Of a stretch of DNA of 64,000 nt, positions 6,971 through 17,639 are shown one piece after another (position 1 is the stretch's first letter; every line of letters begins with the position of its first letter). Below the pieces are notes generated by a model. The model did not search any database. It worked only from the letters and a program-made list of their open reading frames with translations, and was not told where the DNA came from. Made by a program: the position numbers and the translations under genes. The stretch is from Lentisphaerota bacterium (lineage in GTDB: Bacteria > Verrucomicrobiota > Lentisphaeria > Victivallales > Victivallaceae). The stretch spans positions 1,980,001 to 2,044,000 of the forward strand of contig CP071032.1 of assembly GCA_017134815.1 (NCBI GenBank), given 5' to 3'.

Positions 6971-9571
6971 TCATTTTTGTCGATGTAAATGATGATGATG
7001 CGAATAATGATGCAGTATGGAACGCTGCCTGCTGATAAAGCCGCGCTGATGCAATGCATCCAGGTCCAACAGCCGGTAAACAGTGAGTTTTACCACGTCC
7101 AGAACAAACATCCAGATAATATTATACAGCCAGACCAGTCCGATCAGCTGCCATGACAACTTAGGCACCAGCCAGCCGAAACCACACATTACAGCCGCAA
7201 ATATCTGAGTACTGATAATGGCCCAGAATAGTCTGGAATCCGGCAGCGGTGGTATGAAAAACAGTTTCTTGGCCCTGGTCACAAACAGCATAAGGTGCCC
7301 GCCGACAACCAACTGTAGAAATATCATGGTCTGCAGGTGTTCCGGTTTAATCATCTGGCCGAACAGTTCATGGTTCATGTACATCATGCCGACAAAAAGC
7401 AGACCAAAGGTCTGAATGACGGAAAAGGCGCCCAGCGCAGTGGAAACACTCAACACCCGGCCCATATGCCAGCGTACCGGGTTTTTAGCCACCTTGGCAT
7501 TATCATAGGCAATGGTCATTATCGGGATGTCATCCAGCAAAGCGAGAACAATAATCATTATGGGCGTCAGGGGCCTGAACAGTATTTCAGTACCAGGAAC
7601 TTTTGGAAATAACAACATTGCCAGAACAACAAAAACCATTACATCTATTGTCATTGCGATACGATAGACAGTATAACTGGTCATGCGTTCAAAAATCTTG
7701 CGTGCAGTTTCTATCGCCTTGATAATTACGCTCAAACCAGGAGCGGTCAAAATCAGGGCTGCTGCCGCACGAGCGGCGTCGGTAGCTCCGGAAACCGCTA
7801 CCCCCGCATCTGCCTGCTTCAGTGCTGGAGCATCGTTTACCCCGTCGCCGGTCATCGCCACAATATGTCCGCGTTTCTGCAGTGCCTTTACAATACCGTA
7901 CTTGTGTTCAGGAAAGACCCGGGCAAAGCCGTCAGCCCGCTCAATACACTGTGCCAGCTGGTCCGGAACCTTCTCCGGATCAACGTCCTTAAAAGTGTCA
8001 GCAGCAGCCTGTATCCTGGTCCCCATCCCAAGCTTTCCGGAAATTTCCGAAGCAATAGCGACATCGTCTCCGGTAACCATTTTTACATCAAGTCCATGCT
8101 CTTTTGCCTGCCGGATAGTTTCCGCAGAATCGTCACGTGGAGGATCAAACAGCGGAATGATCCCAAGTAATCGCCAATTACGATTATCTTTTGATTCAGC
8201 GACGCCAAGCGCGCGGTAGCCATGTTCGGCAAGCTGCTGTACTTTGGCTTCAGCCTCTTTTTTAAGCCTGTCGCTTAAATCACTCATTTCAACAATTACC
8301 TGCGGCGCACCTTTAGTGTAAAATACAGTTTCACCCTGAGAGTTTTTTACTGTCGCCTGCGTCCGCTTGCTCACTGGATCAAACGGTATAAAATCAAGCT
8401 GTTCATATTTCTTGAGTACAATTTTATCCTTAAGCCCATCTATAATTGCCAGATCAATAGCGTCATTATTTTCAGCCTTGCTGGCCAGGGCTCCTCCGAG
8501 CACGCACTCTTCAGCGTTATCCGCTTCAAAGAGCAGCGGTTCACCTAAAGTGAGCTCATTTTTCGTCAGTGTCCCGGTTTTATCGGAGCACAGTATATCC
8601 ACTCCAGCCATTTCCTCGATGGACTGCAAGCGGGCAACAATCGCCTTGCGCCTGGACATTGCCAGAGCTCCCAGTGCCATGGTCACCGACAATACAGCCG
8701 GCATCGCGACCGGGATAGAAGCAATTGCCAGTATAAGCACAAACTTAGCCAGACGCATCAGTTCCTGAATATTGATAGTCCCGCTGGCAATATGCTCACG
8801 ATACAGCACTACAGCGGAAAGCACGATGCATAAAAAGATGGAAAGACCGATCAGAAAGTTTCCAACCCGCATTACCGCCTGCTGGAAGTGTGAAATATTG
8901 CCCGCCCCGGCCACCAGCCTGGCAGTACGCCCAAAGAAAGTATTGCTGCCGGTAGCTATCACCACAGCTTGCATTTCACCCTGCTTGGCTACAGAACCGG
9001 AATAAATTACATCTCCGTTTTTTTTGTTGACCGGCAATGATTCCCCGGTCAATGCAGCCTGGTCAACACTCAGATACTCCCCTTCAATCAGTTTGCTGTC
9101 CGCAGGAATGACATCGCCCAGTCTGACCCTGATAATATCACCAGTCACCAGATTTTCAGCGGGAATTTCACCCCATTTACCATCACGGCAGGCGCGAGCT
9201 TTTAATGCCAGACCTTTCTTCAGCGCTTCTAACGCATTGCTTGCTTTGTGTTCCTCCCAGAAACCGATCAGGGCATTGAAAACCAGCATCACCATGATAA
9301 TGCCGAAGTCGCTCCAGTCGTGTGCAATCAGAGAGAGTATTGCCGCAGCTTCAATCATCCAGGGGATAGGACCCCAGAAAAACTTTAAAAACATCAGCAG
9401 TGAACTGCTCTTTTTCTCTTCAATGGCATTTCTGCCGAATTCTTCAAGTCGTTTTTCAGCTTCCAGCGTGGATAATCCGTCTTTTGAGCTTCCAGTCTCG
9501 CTGAATACAGCAGCAGCAGACATTGCGGCAGCCTTTTCTGAATCAATAAAACAGGCAGGAGTTTCAGGCAT
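6971..9571 (-). CDS. Plasma-membrane proton-translocating P-type ATPase
   Basis: 866 residues, the usual size for type IIIA H+-ATPases. Order: N-terminal cytoplasmic segment and TM1-2, actuator domain with T-G-E-S-L-P-V, TM3-4 with I-P-V-A-M-P-A, phosphorylation site D-K-T-G-T-L-T-K near residue 340, nucleotide domain with K-G-A-P and hinge T-G-D-G-V-N-D-A-P, then C-terminal TM segments and a very His-rich tail (H-H-Y-S-H-H-H-H-L-H). GGGAGG stands 6 nt before the ATG. It exports protons using ATP. It sits 66 nt after dsdA and upstream of the EIIA and antiporter genes. The His tail could sense pH or bind metal; that is a guess. Confidence 0.92.
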   Translation of the reverse strand: MPETPACFIDSEKAAAMSAAAVFSETGSSKDGLSTLEAEKRLEEFGRNAIEEKKSSSLLMFLKFFWGPIPWMIEAAAILSLIAHDWSDFGIIMVMLVFNALIGFWEEHKASNALEALKKGLALKARACRDGKWGEIPAENLVTGDIIRVRLGDVIPADSKLIEGEYLSVDQAALTGESLPVNKKNGDVIYSGSVAKQGEMQAVVIATGSNTFFGRTARLVAGAGNISHFQQAVMRVGNFLIGLSIFLCIVLSAVVLYREHIASGTINIQELMRLAKFVLILAIASIPVAMPAVLSVTMALGALAMSRRKAIVARLQSIEEMAGVDILCSDKTGTLTKNELTLGEPLLFEADNAEECVLGGALASKAENNDAIDLAIIDGLKDKIVLKKYEQLDFIPFDPVSKRTQATVKNSQGETVFYTKGAPQVIVEMSDLSDRLKKEAEAKVQQLAEHGYRALGVAESKDNRNWRLLGIIPLFDPPRDDSAETIRQAKEHGLDVKMVTGDDVAIASEISGKLGMGTRIQAAADTFKDVDPEKVPDQLAQCIERADGFARVFPEHKYGIVKALQKRGHIVAMTGDGVNDAPALKQADAGVAVSGATDAARAAAALILTAPGLSVIIKAIETARKIFERMTSYTVYRIAMTIDVMVFVVLAMLLFPKVPGTEILFRPLTPIMIIVLALLDDIPIMTIAYDNAKVAKNPVRWHMGRVLSVSTALGAFSVIQTFGLLFVGMMYMNHELFGQMIKPEHLQTMIFLQLVVGGHLMLFVTRAKKLFFIPPLPDSRLFWAIISTQIFAAVMCGFGWLVPKLSWQLIGLVWLYNIIWMFVLDVVKLTVYRLLDLDALHQRGFISRQRSILHHYSHHHHLHRQK

Positions 9572-9637
9572 AATAAGCCTCCCGTACGCAATTTAACATT
9601 AGAATTGATTTACTGGTATAATAATCCGGTGTACTTT

Positions 9638-10987
9638 TTAATGCAAACCGCCTTTAGCGCCGCGCCGCATGAATTCCGAAAATTCATCATCGGGCACAAA
9701 ACTGCCACCGGTAGTCCATAAAATATGGGTAATTTTTGTCTCACCGCCGCTCAACCGGTTCTTTTCCAAATAGGAAATGCCGGCTTCAGATGTCAACAGC
9801 CAGGCCGGGCCGGCAAAAGCGGCAGTTGCCGACGGCTCTAACTTCAAACCTTCAATTTCACTGGCCGCATACAAGTATTCAAACATATCCGCTTCCGGGA
9901 AAGTATAAGCCCCACTCAATAGAGGCTGAAGCATTTCACCGACAAATCCGGATGGGGCAGAAACTGCCAGTCCATCGGCTTCAGTCCTGTTGTCCAATCC
10001 GATATCATATACACTGACTGCAGCGTGCCTGCCGGTTGCCAGCCCCAGCAGCATACTTGGTGAACCAACCGGCTCCGCAAAGAAACAGTGCACCGCATCG
10101 CCAAAAACATGTTTTAAACCGAAAGTAATACCGCCGGGAGCTCCGCCGATACCGCATGGCAGATAGACAAACAGCGGATTACCGGCATTAACTTTTATAC
10201 CCAGTTCCCTGAGCTGATGCTTCAACCGTATCGCTGCGACTGCGTATCCCAGAAACAGATCTATGGAGTTTTCATCATCGACAAAATAATTAAAAGGATC
10301 TTCTTCTGCATTCACCCTGGCTGCAGTAACGGCGGAAGTATAGTCTGTTTCATGCTCAATCACCGTCACACCATGCTGCCTCAGCCGGTGCTTTTTCCAC
10401 TCTTTAGCTTCAAAAGACATGTGCACTTGCGTCCTGAATCCTAACGCCGCAGCAATTATCCCAATACTGAGACCAAGGTTGCCGGTACTGCCGACTGAAA
10501 CTGTATAGCTGCTGAAAAACTCTCTGCATTCAGGCCTGCTCAGCCGGATATAATTGTCACTGCAGCAAAGTAAGTTATTATGCAGAGCCAGCATTTCAGC
10601 AAATTTCAGAACCTCATAGATGCCGCCTCTGGCTTTTACCGAGCCGGCAACCGGCAGTGAATGATCCGCTTTGACCAGCACTGTTCCACCATCAAAAGCA
10701 ACCCCATGCCTGTCCCATAGATAGTCCCTCAGCCCTGGAACTGGCTGCAAGTCTGATTCAATCAATCCGCCAGTGGAACCCAGTTCTCCAAAAAGTTCAG
10801 CCAGTAGTGGAGCAAACCGGTACAGCCTTGCCTGGGCATCAAGAATATCATCAAAGGTGTACTTTATGGATTTCAATGCCTCGGCAGCTGCCCTTTTGGA
10901 ATTATTAACCCAGAGCACGGGCAGTCTGGCTTTCAATTGAGAGATCAAGTCATTCACATTTAAACTCCTTTCGGCAACGGCATTCAT
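9638..10987 (-). CDS. dsdA: D-serine ammonia-lyase
   Basis: 449 residues, close to the 442 of E. coli DsdA. The PLP-binding lysine lies in G-S-V-K-A-R-G-G at residue 118, the same number as in E. coli, followed by the family segments V-G-S-T-G-N-L-G-L-S-I-G (phosphate loop) and P-C-G-I-G-G-A-P-G-G-I. It converts D-serine to pyruvate and ammonia in the cytoplasm. No dsdC regulator or D-serine permease is adjacent; instead it precedes the H+-ATPase. Start codon support is weak (no good ribosome binding site). Confidence 0.93.
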   Translation of the reverse strand: MNAVAERSLNVNDLISQLKARLPVLWVNNSKRAAAEALKSIKYTFDDILDAQARLYRFAPLLAELFGELGSTGGLIESDLQPVPGLRDYLWDRHGVAFDGGTVLVKADHSLPVAGSVKARGGIYEVLKFAEMLALHNNLLCCSDNYIRLSRPECREFFSSYTVSVGSTGNLGLSIGIIAAALGFRTQVHMSFEAKEWKKHRLRQHGVTVIEHETDYTSAVTAARVNAEEDPFNYFVDDENSIDLFLGYAVAAIRLKHQLRELGIKVNAGNPLFVYLPCGIGGAPGGITFGLKHVFGDAVHCFFAEPVGSPSMLLGLATGRHAAVSVYDIGLDNRTEADGLAVSAPSGFVGEMLQPLLSGAYTFPEADMFEYLYAASEIEGLKLEPSATAAFAGPAWLLTSEAGISYLEKNRLSGGETKITHILWTTGGSFVPDDEFSEFMRRGAKGGLH

Positions 10988-11204
10988 TATGATTTTACCA
11001 CCATAAGGTAGTGCTTCAACTTTAAAACTTATAGCTGAGGAGAGACATTATTATGAGATAATTCTGCAGAAAGCAGTTGCTCCAAGCCGATTTTCAGGTA
11101 CATAACTGCAGGTTATTCCCCGTTTTAATTGAATTTTCGGAAAAGTGCAATATTTTAAATCTTTTAATACTTGTATGATTTTCTAAAAATCCGAGGTGAT
11201 CTAA

Positions 11205-12356
11205 ATGAGAAGTGAATTTCTACCGTTTACCAGACCGGTAGTTACAGATAATGACATTCAGGAGGTTGTTGGAGTTTTGAAGTCCGGATGGTTGACTAAC
11301 GGGCCTAAAAATGTCGAGTTTGAAGAAGAGATCTGCAAATACACCGGCGGCAGGTTCGGCGTTTCGCTGGCTTCAGCTACCGGCGGAATGCATATTCTGT
11401 TAAAGTCGCTGGGCATCGGCCCGGGGGATGAAGTCATCACCCCGTCGCTTACCTGGGTATCAACAACTAACCTTATAACTCTCTGCGGCGCTACTCCTGT
11501 ATTTGCTGAGATCGATCGCGATACCATGCTGGTCACTCCGGAGACGATTGAAGCGTGTGTCACCGAACGCACCAAGGCCATAATTCCGGTACATTATACT
11601 GGAGTACCCGTTGACCTTGACGGTATTCAGGCTGTTGCCGATAAGCACGGCATTCCGATAATTGAAGATGCGGCTCATGCGCTCGGTACTTTTTATAAAG
11701 GCCGCCACATCGGTCAGGACAATACAGCTGTTTATTCGTTTCACGCCATCAAGAATATAACCTGCGGCGAAGGCGGCATGATTGTCACTGATGATGAAGA
11801 ATTACTCAATAAAATAAAAATGTATAAATTTCACGGCCTGGGCGTAGACGCGTTTGACCGTCAGAATAAAGGGCGTTCGCCTCAAGCTGAAGTACTTGCC
11901 CCGGGTTTCAAATATAATTTGACTGATATTTGCGCCGCTCTCGGCCTGTCCCAGCTGCGGCGAATTGACGAAATCAACGCCAGAAGGACTGCCCTGGCAA
12001 TGCAGTACCGTGAACTTTTGAGTGACATTGATGACATTCTGCCGCTGAGCGATCCTGCCGGTTATGATTTCAAGCATGCCTGGCACCTGTTTATAGTGAG
12101 GGTCGCTTCCGATAAAATCAGCCGGGATGACTTCATGCTCAAACTTAAAGAAAAGAACATTGGCTCCGGAATTCATTTCAGGGCTAATCATCTACAGAAA
12201 TACTACCGCGAAGTCATGGGCTTTAAACCCGGTATGCTGCCTGCTACTGAATGGAACAGCGACCGCATTTGTTCGCTGCCGTTATTTCCGGCAATGACCG
12301 AAAACGACGTGCAGGATGTTGTAACCGCAATCAAAGAAGTTATGGCAAATGTCTGA
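11205..12356 (+). CDS. arnB: UDP-Ara4O aminotransferase ArnB
   Basis: 383 residues, matching E. coli ArnB nearly end to end by eye: S-E-F-L-P-F start, [28 protein letters not shown], the PLP lysine in [20 protein letters not shown]-x-K-Y-N-L-T-D-I, and T-E-W-N-S[10 protein letters not shown]. It makes UDP-4-amino-4-deoxy-L-arabinose, the donor path for lipid A aminoarabinose. It overlaps arnT by 8 nt. Alternative members of the DegT/DnrJ/EryC1 family exist, but the ArnB-specific stretches and neighbours make this call firm. Confidence 0.92.
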   Translation: MRSEFLPFTRPVVTDNDIQEVVGVLKSGWLTNGPKNVEFEEEICKYTGGRFGVSLASATGGMHILLKSLGIGPGDEVITPSLTWVSTTNLITLCGATPVFAEIDRDTMLVTPETIEACVTERTKAIIPVHYTGVPVDLDGIQAVADKHGIPIIEDAAHALGTFYKGRHIGQDNTAVYSFHAIKNITCGEGGMIVTDDEELLNKIKMYKFHGLGVDAFDRQNKGRSPQAEVLAPGFKYNLTDICAALGLSQLRRIDEINARRTALAMQYRELLSDIDDILPLSDPAGYDFKHAWHLFIVRVASDKISRDDFMLKLKEKNIGSGIHFRANHLQKYYREVMGFKPGMLPATEWNSDRICSLPLFPAMTENDVQDVVTAIKEVMANV

Positions 12357-14082
12357 AAACAATCAGGAACAAGCTGTAAAAAAAGACTGGAGTGGACTGG
12401 TTTTCTGGGTTGCTGCCGTCTTTATTCTATTCGGAGGTCTCGGCTATTACGGGTTATGGGCATCTGAAGAGCGCTGGGCTGAAATCGCCCGGGAAATGAT
12501 TCTTTTCAAGGATTTTTTCCACCCCGCAATCAATGGAGAGGTCTACTTTGACAAGCCATTGCTCTCGTACTGGTTCATTGTCGGAGCATACTATGTATTC
12601 GGAATCCTCAATGAATTTATCATCAGGCTGCCTAGTGCCCTTGCCGGGCTGGCAGGACTCTATGGAACGATATATGTAGGCACCAAGCTCTACAACCGCA
12701 AAGTCGGCATAACTGCCGGCTGGCTGCTGCTTTCCAGCTACGGATTTATCTTCTGGGCCAGAGTTGCTGCTGCCGATATGGCAAACCTGGCAGCGATAAT
12801 CCTGGCGGTTGCGTGGTTTCTGGCCCGGGAAAAAAAGGCCGGCTTTTTCTCATACCTGATTTTTTACCTTATCTGCTTTCTTGGAGCAATGACCAAGGGG
12901 CTCCCGGCTCTGGTTATGCCGATTGTGGTTATCGCGCCTTATCTGTTAATGAATGGTCGCTGGAAAAAACATCTGAAATTCTCCAACTTTCTTGCTGCCG
13001 TAATCGGGCTGGGAGTATATTATCTGCCGTTCCATGTAGCTTCAACAACGCCAATGCCGGAGTTTTATACGACTCCGCCTCGTGACCTGACTGGCCTCCA
13101 GCTGGTATGGCGGGAGAATATTCTGCGTGTCTTCCAGTCTTTTGACCATAATGACGAACCGTTCTACTGTTACTTTTACCAGGTTCCCAGGATAATGATT
13201 CCGTGGGTATTGTTTTTAGCGGCAGCCGTCGGCTGGCTGGCAACCCGCTGGAAGCGAATCAGCAGCAGTGATAAATGGCTGACCTATGCGTCAATCCTGA
13301 TTTTCATCCTGTTTTCTGCTTCCGGGTCCCGTCGCTGGTACTATATACTGCCGATAATGCCGTTTCTGGTATTGATTATTTCCCGCTTTTTGAACAGTGT
13401 TGACAACCACTTGCGCTGGGAATCAATGACTATTGAAATAATGCGCTGGGTGGTCATTACCGCCGCTTCACTTGAAACCATCAGCATTATATTGCTGCCG
13501 CTCTGGTCATGTCTGCTGCGTATCAGGCCGCCCTGGTTTACTCTTGCCAGCGCCCCGGTGCTCGGAGTCCTGACCCTGACATTGATGTTTCTGGATGAGC
13601 GCCACGATAAACGCTGGTTGCAGAGTATTACCGGCATGCCGGGTAAGTTTGCTGCAATACTGCTTGGCGGAACTATTATTACCTGCGGCTTCTTTGTCGT
13701 ACAGTGGCCGTCTCTTGATATGTTCAGAACAGAAAAACCGTTTGCACTGCAGATGAAAACGGAATTGATTGATATTCCTGCCCGAAATATTGTTTTCTTT
13801 AAAAAGCTGCCGCCGAAGATGATTTTTTACATGGAACTGTCAAGCCCGGCACCGGTTATTGACAACGCCAGTGAGCTGAAGGAGTTTCTCAGCAAGGCCA
13901 AAAACAAAGTGGCAGTTGTCTCTTATAATAAAAAACGCTACTTAAAGGAGCTTAAGGACGTTTTTCCGAAGGATGTTTTAGACAACCCGAATTATAAAGA
14001 AATCTATATGCCTTTTGAAAGATCCAAAGCTCGCAAGCTTTATGTGTGGATCATAAACAAAGGTGCCGGTAAAACAAAATAA
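12349..14082 (+). CDS. arnT: ArnT-like lipid A aminoarabinose transferase
   Basis: 577 residues with about 12 membrane segments and a C-terminal soluble domain, the GT-C/PMT (family 83/39) architecture. The first periplasmic loop has the catalytic-type acidic motif in [13 protein letters not shown] followed by F-D-K-P-L-L-S-Y-W. ArnT moves Ara4N from undecaprenyl phosphate to lipid A phosphates in the periplasm. Between arnB and arnC and overlapping arnB by 8 nt, it almost certainly works in that pathway, although related family 39 transferases act on other acceptors. Confidence 0.82.
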   Translation: MSENNQEQAVKKDWSGLVFWVAAVFILFGGLGYYGLWASEERWAEIAREMILFKDFFHPAINGEVYFDKPLLSYWFIVGAYYVFGILNEFIIRLPSALAGLAGLYGTIYVGTKLYNRKVGITAGWLLLSSYGFIFWARVAAADMANLAAIILAVAWFLAREKKAGFFSYLIFYLICFLGAMTKGLPALVMPIVVIAPYLLMNGRWKKHLKFSNFLAAVIGLGVYYLPFHVASTTPMPEFYTTPPRDLTGLQLVWRENILRVFQSFDHNDEPFYCYFYQVPRIMIPWVLFLAAAVGWLATRWKRISSSDKWLTYASILIFILFSASGSRRWYYILPIMPFLVLIISRFLNSVDNHLRWESMTIEIMRWVVITAASLETISIILLPLWSCLLRIRPPWFTLASAPVLGVLTLTLMFLDERHDKRWLQSITGMPGKFAAILLGGTIITCGFFVVQWPSLDMFRTEKPFALQMKTELIDIPARNIVFFKKLPPKMIFYMELSSPAPVIDNASELKEFLSKAKNKVAVVSYNKKRYLKELKDVFPKDVLDNPNYKEIYMPFERSKARKLYVWIINKGAGKTK

Positions 14083-14146
14083 TGGGATCAAGAATCACGA
14101 GAACATTAAATATAGCAATTATGCGTACCCGGAGAAGAAAGGTATT

Positions 14147-15127
14147 ATGAAAAAAAATCTGGAAAAATATAAAGTTAATTTTGTTTCCGTAGTTGTTCCG
14201 GTGTTCAATGAGGAAGGCTGTCTTCAGGAGTTGATTGACCGCTCATTAAAGGCACTGGAGACTACCGGCAAACGTTATGAGTTGATACTGGTTGATGATG
14301 GCAGTGAAGACGCTACCGCCAGTATTATGCACGAAGCTTCCGAAAAGAACGAGGACAAAGTTATATCCTGCTTTCTGAATCGCAATTTCGGGCAGCACAA
14401 TGCTATCCTGGCCGGATTTTCAATCGTCCGTGGTGATTTGGTTCTGACAATTGATGCCGATCTGCAGAACCCGCCGGAGGAAATCCCCAGCCTGGTCAAA
14501 AAAGCTGAAGAAGGTTATGATGTTATCGGCACTGTCCGGCAGAACCGCCAGGATTCTTTTCTGCGCAAGCTTCCTTCAAAGATAGTTAATAAAATGACCC
14601 AGCTGGCGACTGGCGTAAATATGACTGATTACGGTTGTATGCTGCGTGCTTATCGCCGCCATATTGTTGAAGCAATGCTGCAGTGCAATGAACGCAGTAC
14701 CTTTATACCGGTACTGGGCAATAGTTTTGCCCGTTATACCTGCGAAATCCCGGTAGGCCATAATGAACGCAGTATCGGCGACTCAAAATATTCGCTCTGG
14801 AAGCTGATAAACCTGCAGTTCAACCTGCTGACCTGCATGACAACTTTTCCGCTGCGGTTATTGAGTTTCATTGGCGGCAGTCTTTCGCTGCTCGGAATTC
14901 TGCTGGGTATTGTTATTATTATCCTGCGTATCTGCATGGGCGATCAATGGGCTGCTGAAGGTGTATTTACCCTGTTTGCGATTCTGTTCATAATTTCAGG
15001 CTTCCAGCTGGTCGGCATGGGGCTGCTTGGCGAATACATCGGCCGGATTTATTACGATGTCCGAGCCCGGCCGCGGTTTTTCATTGAAGAAATCCTGGGA
15101 CGCAAGGAAGAAAAGACCGAAAAATAG
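14147..15127 (+). CDS. arnC: Undecaprenyl-phosphate Ara4FN transferase ArnC
   Basis: 326 residues from the ATG at 14147 (AAAGG 5 nt upstream); E. coli ArnC has 322. GT2 catalytic core: [57 protein letters not shown]; then two membrane helices and the C-terminal [11 protein letters not shown]-x-D-V-R-A-R-P. It loads formamido-arabinose onto undecaprenyl phosphate on the cytoplasmic face. The close match to enterobacterial ArnC suggests a conserved or transferred module. ArnA and ArnD, needed for the pathway, are not in the window. Confidence 0.9.
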   Translation: MKKNLEKYKVNFVSVVVPVFNEEGCLQELIDRSLKALETTGKRYELILVDDGSEDATASIMHEASEKNEDKVISCFLNRNFGQHNAILAGFSIVRGDLVLTIDADLQNPPEEIPSLVKKAEEGYDVIGTVRQNRQDSFLRKLPSKIVNKMTQLATGVNMTDYGCMLRAYRRHIVEAMLQCNERSTFIPVLGNSFARYTCEIPVGHNERSIGDSKYSLWKLINLQFNLLTCMTTFPLRLLSFIGGSLSLLGILLGIVIIILRICMGDQWAAEGVFTLFAILFIISGFQLVGMGLLGEYIGRIYYDVRARPRFFIEEILGRKEEKTEK

Positions 15128-15163
15128 CTTCAGCAAGGTTTTAAACCCTTTAGTCTTTGTTTT

Positions 15164-15193
15164 GCGCCGGAAACAAGCTTGATTTTCCGGCGC
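15164..15193. terminator. Hairpin between convergent genes
   Basis: Perfect 10-bp stem GCGCCGGAAA / TTTCCGGCGC with a 10-nt loop, between arnC and the convergent GT9 gene; likely a shared terminator. No long T-run. Confidence 0.6.
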
Positions 15194-15239
15194 TGAATGT
15201 CACTGCATTCCTTAAAGTAATGGTATTATTGGACTTTGA

Positions 15240-16181
15240 TCAGTAAATATTATTTACTTTGATCATCTTTTCTACAGCTTTAAATACCCGGTCAGCAGAA
15301 ATCCCTCTCATGCAGCGCCGGTCATGGTCACACTCAGTAAAAGCCCCGCACCCGGCACAATGCAGGCCGTTATTGACAAAAACCTGCTGATGTCTCGGGT
15401 AGGTGGACAGCCCGGGGTCCATACACCTGGAAACCAGCACTACACTTGGTTTATGAAAAGCCGCAGAAGCATGAACCAGTGCTCCTTCAGTCGTTATTGT
15501 CGCAGCTGACTGCTGTACAAAACGCAGGCTTTCTCTGAAAGATGTCTTCCCAGAAATGTCTGTAACCCCAAAGAAGCTCTTCTGTCCCGGAGATATCTGT
15601 ACCAGTTTGAACTGGGGATAGAATTTTTTAATTTTGTAAAACAAGGATTCCCAGTATTCTTCCGGCCAGGCCTTGTTGGAATCAGGCAGCAGGGTTCCTG
15701 TTTCGACTATTATATAAGTCTTATCCTGCAGCTTATTTTCCCTGAGAATTGCGTCTGCCTTATCAATCTCCTCTTGGCGAAGAAAAATTTTGGGCTGCAG
15801 TGAACGGATTGAAATTCCTGCTTTTTCACAGAATTTTTTAATTCCGTGCTTTCCGTTGCTCAACAGGTTAAAATGGTTTTTTTGCCCTTTAATCGGCTGC
15901 ATGTAAGAACGCGTAAAGCGGCGCAAAGGGAAATATATGTAGTTTCTTTTGAAGCTCAATGAACGATAGATTCTACGCAGACAGAACCTGGGTCTGGATT
16001 CGATCAATATCTCAGCCACATCCGGGTTATTACTCAGCAATTCCAGTTTAGAATGTTTTTTCGTCTGAACTTTCTTCTTTCTGGAAGTGAGATAATAAAA
16101 CGATATCTTTTTGCCATCCCGCCTGGCATTATCTGCCACTGCGGTCAACATTAAATAGTCACCATATCCCATAATACGCAA
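15240..16181 (-). CDS. Family 9 (heptosyltransferase-like) glycosyltransferase
   Basis: About 313 residues from a TTG at 16181 (an ATG at 16172 is an alternative). The C-terminal half has GT9 features: V-E-T-G-T then K-A-W-P-E-E-Y-W, D-I-S-G-K-T-S-F near 210, and the donor-site T-T-E-G-A-L-V-H-A-S-A-A-F-H-K-P-S-V-V-L. The end carries a Cys cluster (C-A-G-C-G-x5-C-x5-C-M-R) found in some LPS/O-antigen members. It probably adds a heptose or related sugar to LPS core; acceptor unknown. Neighbourhood with arn genes fits envelope polysaccharide work. Confidence 0.75.
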   Translation of the reverse strand: MRIMGYGDYLMLTAVADNARRDGKKISFYYLTSRKKKVQTKKHSKLELLSNNPDVAEILIESRPRFCLRRIYRSLSFKRNYIYFPLRRFTRSYMQPIKGQKNHFNLLSNGKHGIKKFCEKAGISIRSLQPKIFLRQEEIDKADAILRENKLQDKTYIIVETGTLLPDSNKAWPEEYWESLFYKIKKFYPQFKLVQISPGQKSFFGVTDISGKTSFRESLRFVQQSAATITTEGALVHASAAFHKPSVVLVSRCMDPGLSTYPRHQQVFVNNGLHCAGCGAFTECDHDRRCMRGISADRVFKAVEKMIKVNNIY

Positions 16182-16356
16182 ATTTATTAACTAAAAGTTT
16201 ATTAGTCACTTTCTCCTGAAGGGAATAATTTAATTATAGCTGATATATAATCAAGTCGCTTTACGAATTTTTTTGATATTTTTTGAATGACATTAAATGA
16301 GAATAAGCTTAAAACTAGCACCTGAATATACACCAAATAACCTTCGTATATATCGC

Positions 16357-17007
16357 TCAAGCCCTGAAAATACTGGTTAAATACTCAATTCGGTTATTCA
16401 ACAGTTTTTTCTGATCATTTGAGTAGCCGCTTTTTTTAACCTCATGTTTCAGCAGTATCAGCGCCGTTTCGCTTTGTCCGTCATCTTCACACAATTCCGT
16501 ATAACGCAGCAGCATGGTGATATTGCTTTCGCATGGTTGCAGTTCTTCACGCTGGAAATATTGCTCTATTGCATCAATCGCCTCACCGGGATGCATCAGG
16601 AAATCCTGATATACTGTCACCTTGAGCAGCCATACTTCAGGCAAATCCGGATTGGACTGCATGGTTTTCTCTATGATATCAAGCGCCAGCTCATAGTTTT
16701 CACTGCTGATTGCGGCCTGTATCGGAGAAAGAATTTCCGGAGGAGCCTTGAGTTTTTCCGTATTCCAGAGCAGGCTGGAAACCGCCCCGGATGTTAATCC
16801 TGGCAGATAAGCAAGGACAAAACACATTGCCGCCCAGACAAAAAATACCATAGAAATTATAATCCTGAAGACCATCCCCACATTCACCCCCCTGATCTGA
16901 TTCAATTGACATACCCCGCTCCAGAGGCAGGCTATGCCGATCAGGGTGAGAATAATTTTCTTCCAGTCAAGGTTTTTCAGTACCAGCTTTAGATTTTCGT
17001 TGTTCAT
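16357..17007 (-). CDS. Membrane-anchored TPR-like protein (paralogue 2)
   Basis: 216 residues: two N-terminal membrane helices (about 15-70) and a helical C-terminal domain of TPR-like repeats starting at L-S-P-I-Q (about 93). The first codon overlaps the stop of the upstream gene (ATGA). The soluble domain is clearly homologous to that of the upstream gene: both have L-S-P-I-Q, E-x-x-L-x-x-I-E-x-Y-F-x-R, M/L-L-L-R-Y-x-x-L-C and L-L-N-N-R-I-x-x-L. Function unknown; TPR-type domains usually mediate protein contacts. Confidence 0.75.
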   Translation of the reverse strand: MNNENLKLVLKNLDWKKIILTLIGIACLWSGVCQLNQIRGVNVGMVFRIIISMVFFVWAAMCFVLAYLPGLTSGAVSSLLWNTEKLKAPPEILSPIQAAISSENYELALDIIEKTMQSNPDLPEVWLLKVTVYQDFLMHPGEAIDAIEQYFQREELQPCESNITMLLRYTELCEDDGQSETALILLKHEVKKSGYSNDQKKLLNNRIEYLTSIFRA

Positions 17008-17639
17008 TTAGGTAAATTATACTCCAGGTTTTTGATACGATTATTGATCAACCGTTTGTCCGAAGTCGAGTATGCTTTTCGAGCCGCCTCACAGCGCAGC
17101 AGCAGTACTGCGGAATCAAGCCTGTCGAACTCCAGGCAAAGGTCCGAATAACGCAGCAGCAGCTCTACATTTTCGCTGAATGGCGGTACTTTCCTGCGAC
17201 GGAAATAGGTCTCAATCAGTTCAAGCGCAATCTTGGGCTGCGACAACTTATCCTGATAAATCTCAACCAGCAGCAGATTGGCAGCTGGACAGAAAGGTCT
17301 TTTTTTTAGAATTTTCTCCAGAAGCTCAACGGCTTCATCAAAGTGCTGGTTTCCAATAAGCCCTTGAATTGGTGACAGTTGATCTGGAGTGGTTTTCATA
17401 TAGTATTTTGGCATCATGAGCCTGTTGGCAAACTTTTCACTCCAAATCGGAAACAAAAGAGCGCCACCAAGTATTGCGCATAGAAAGGAAAACGGCACAT
17501 AAAAAAATACCATTGCAGGACCTGAGCAGGTAGCTTTCATAAAAGTAAAGAACGCCAGCAGCAATAAAAAGGCGCCCAGACACGGTTTTACCGTATTTGT
17601 GGCCACACAGGCAAGCTTTTCCTTATCAAAAAAATTCAC
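17004..17639 (-). CDS. Membrane-anchored TPR-like protein (paralogue 1)
   Basis: 211 residues with two hydrophobic segments (about 15-65) and a TPR-like helical domain from about residue 88. It is translationally coupled to, and a tandem duplicate of, the following gene. No recognised family name; the shared architecture suggests both are inner-membrane scaffolds with cytoplasmic repeats. No neighbour indicates a pathway. Confidence 0.75.
   Translation of the reverse strand: MNFFDKEKLACVATNTVKPCLGAFLLLLAFFTFMKATCSGPAMVFFYVPFSFLCAILGGALLFPIWSEKFANRLMMPKYYMKTTPDQLSPIQGLIGNQHFDEAVELLEKILKKRPFCPAANLLLVEIYQDKLSQPKIALELIETYFRRRKVPPFSENVELLLRYSDLCLEFDRLDSAVLLLRCEAARKAYSTSDKRLINNRIKNLEYNLPK

Noticed and set aside
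7683-9596. Several plus-strand frames opposite the H+-ATPase
   Set aside because: They are antisense shadows rich in Ser/Ala/Arg, typical of the opposite frame of a long coding region.
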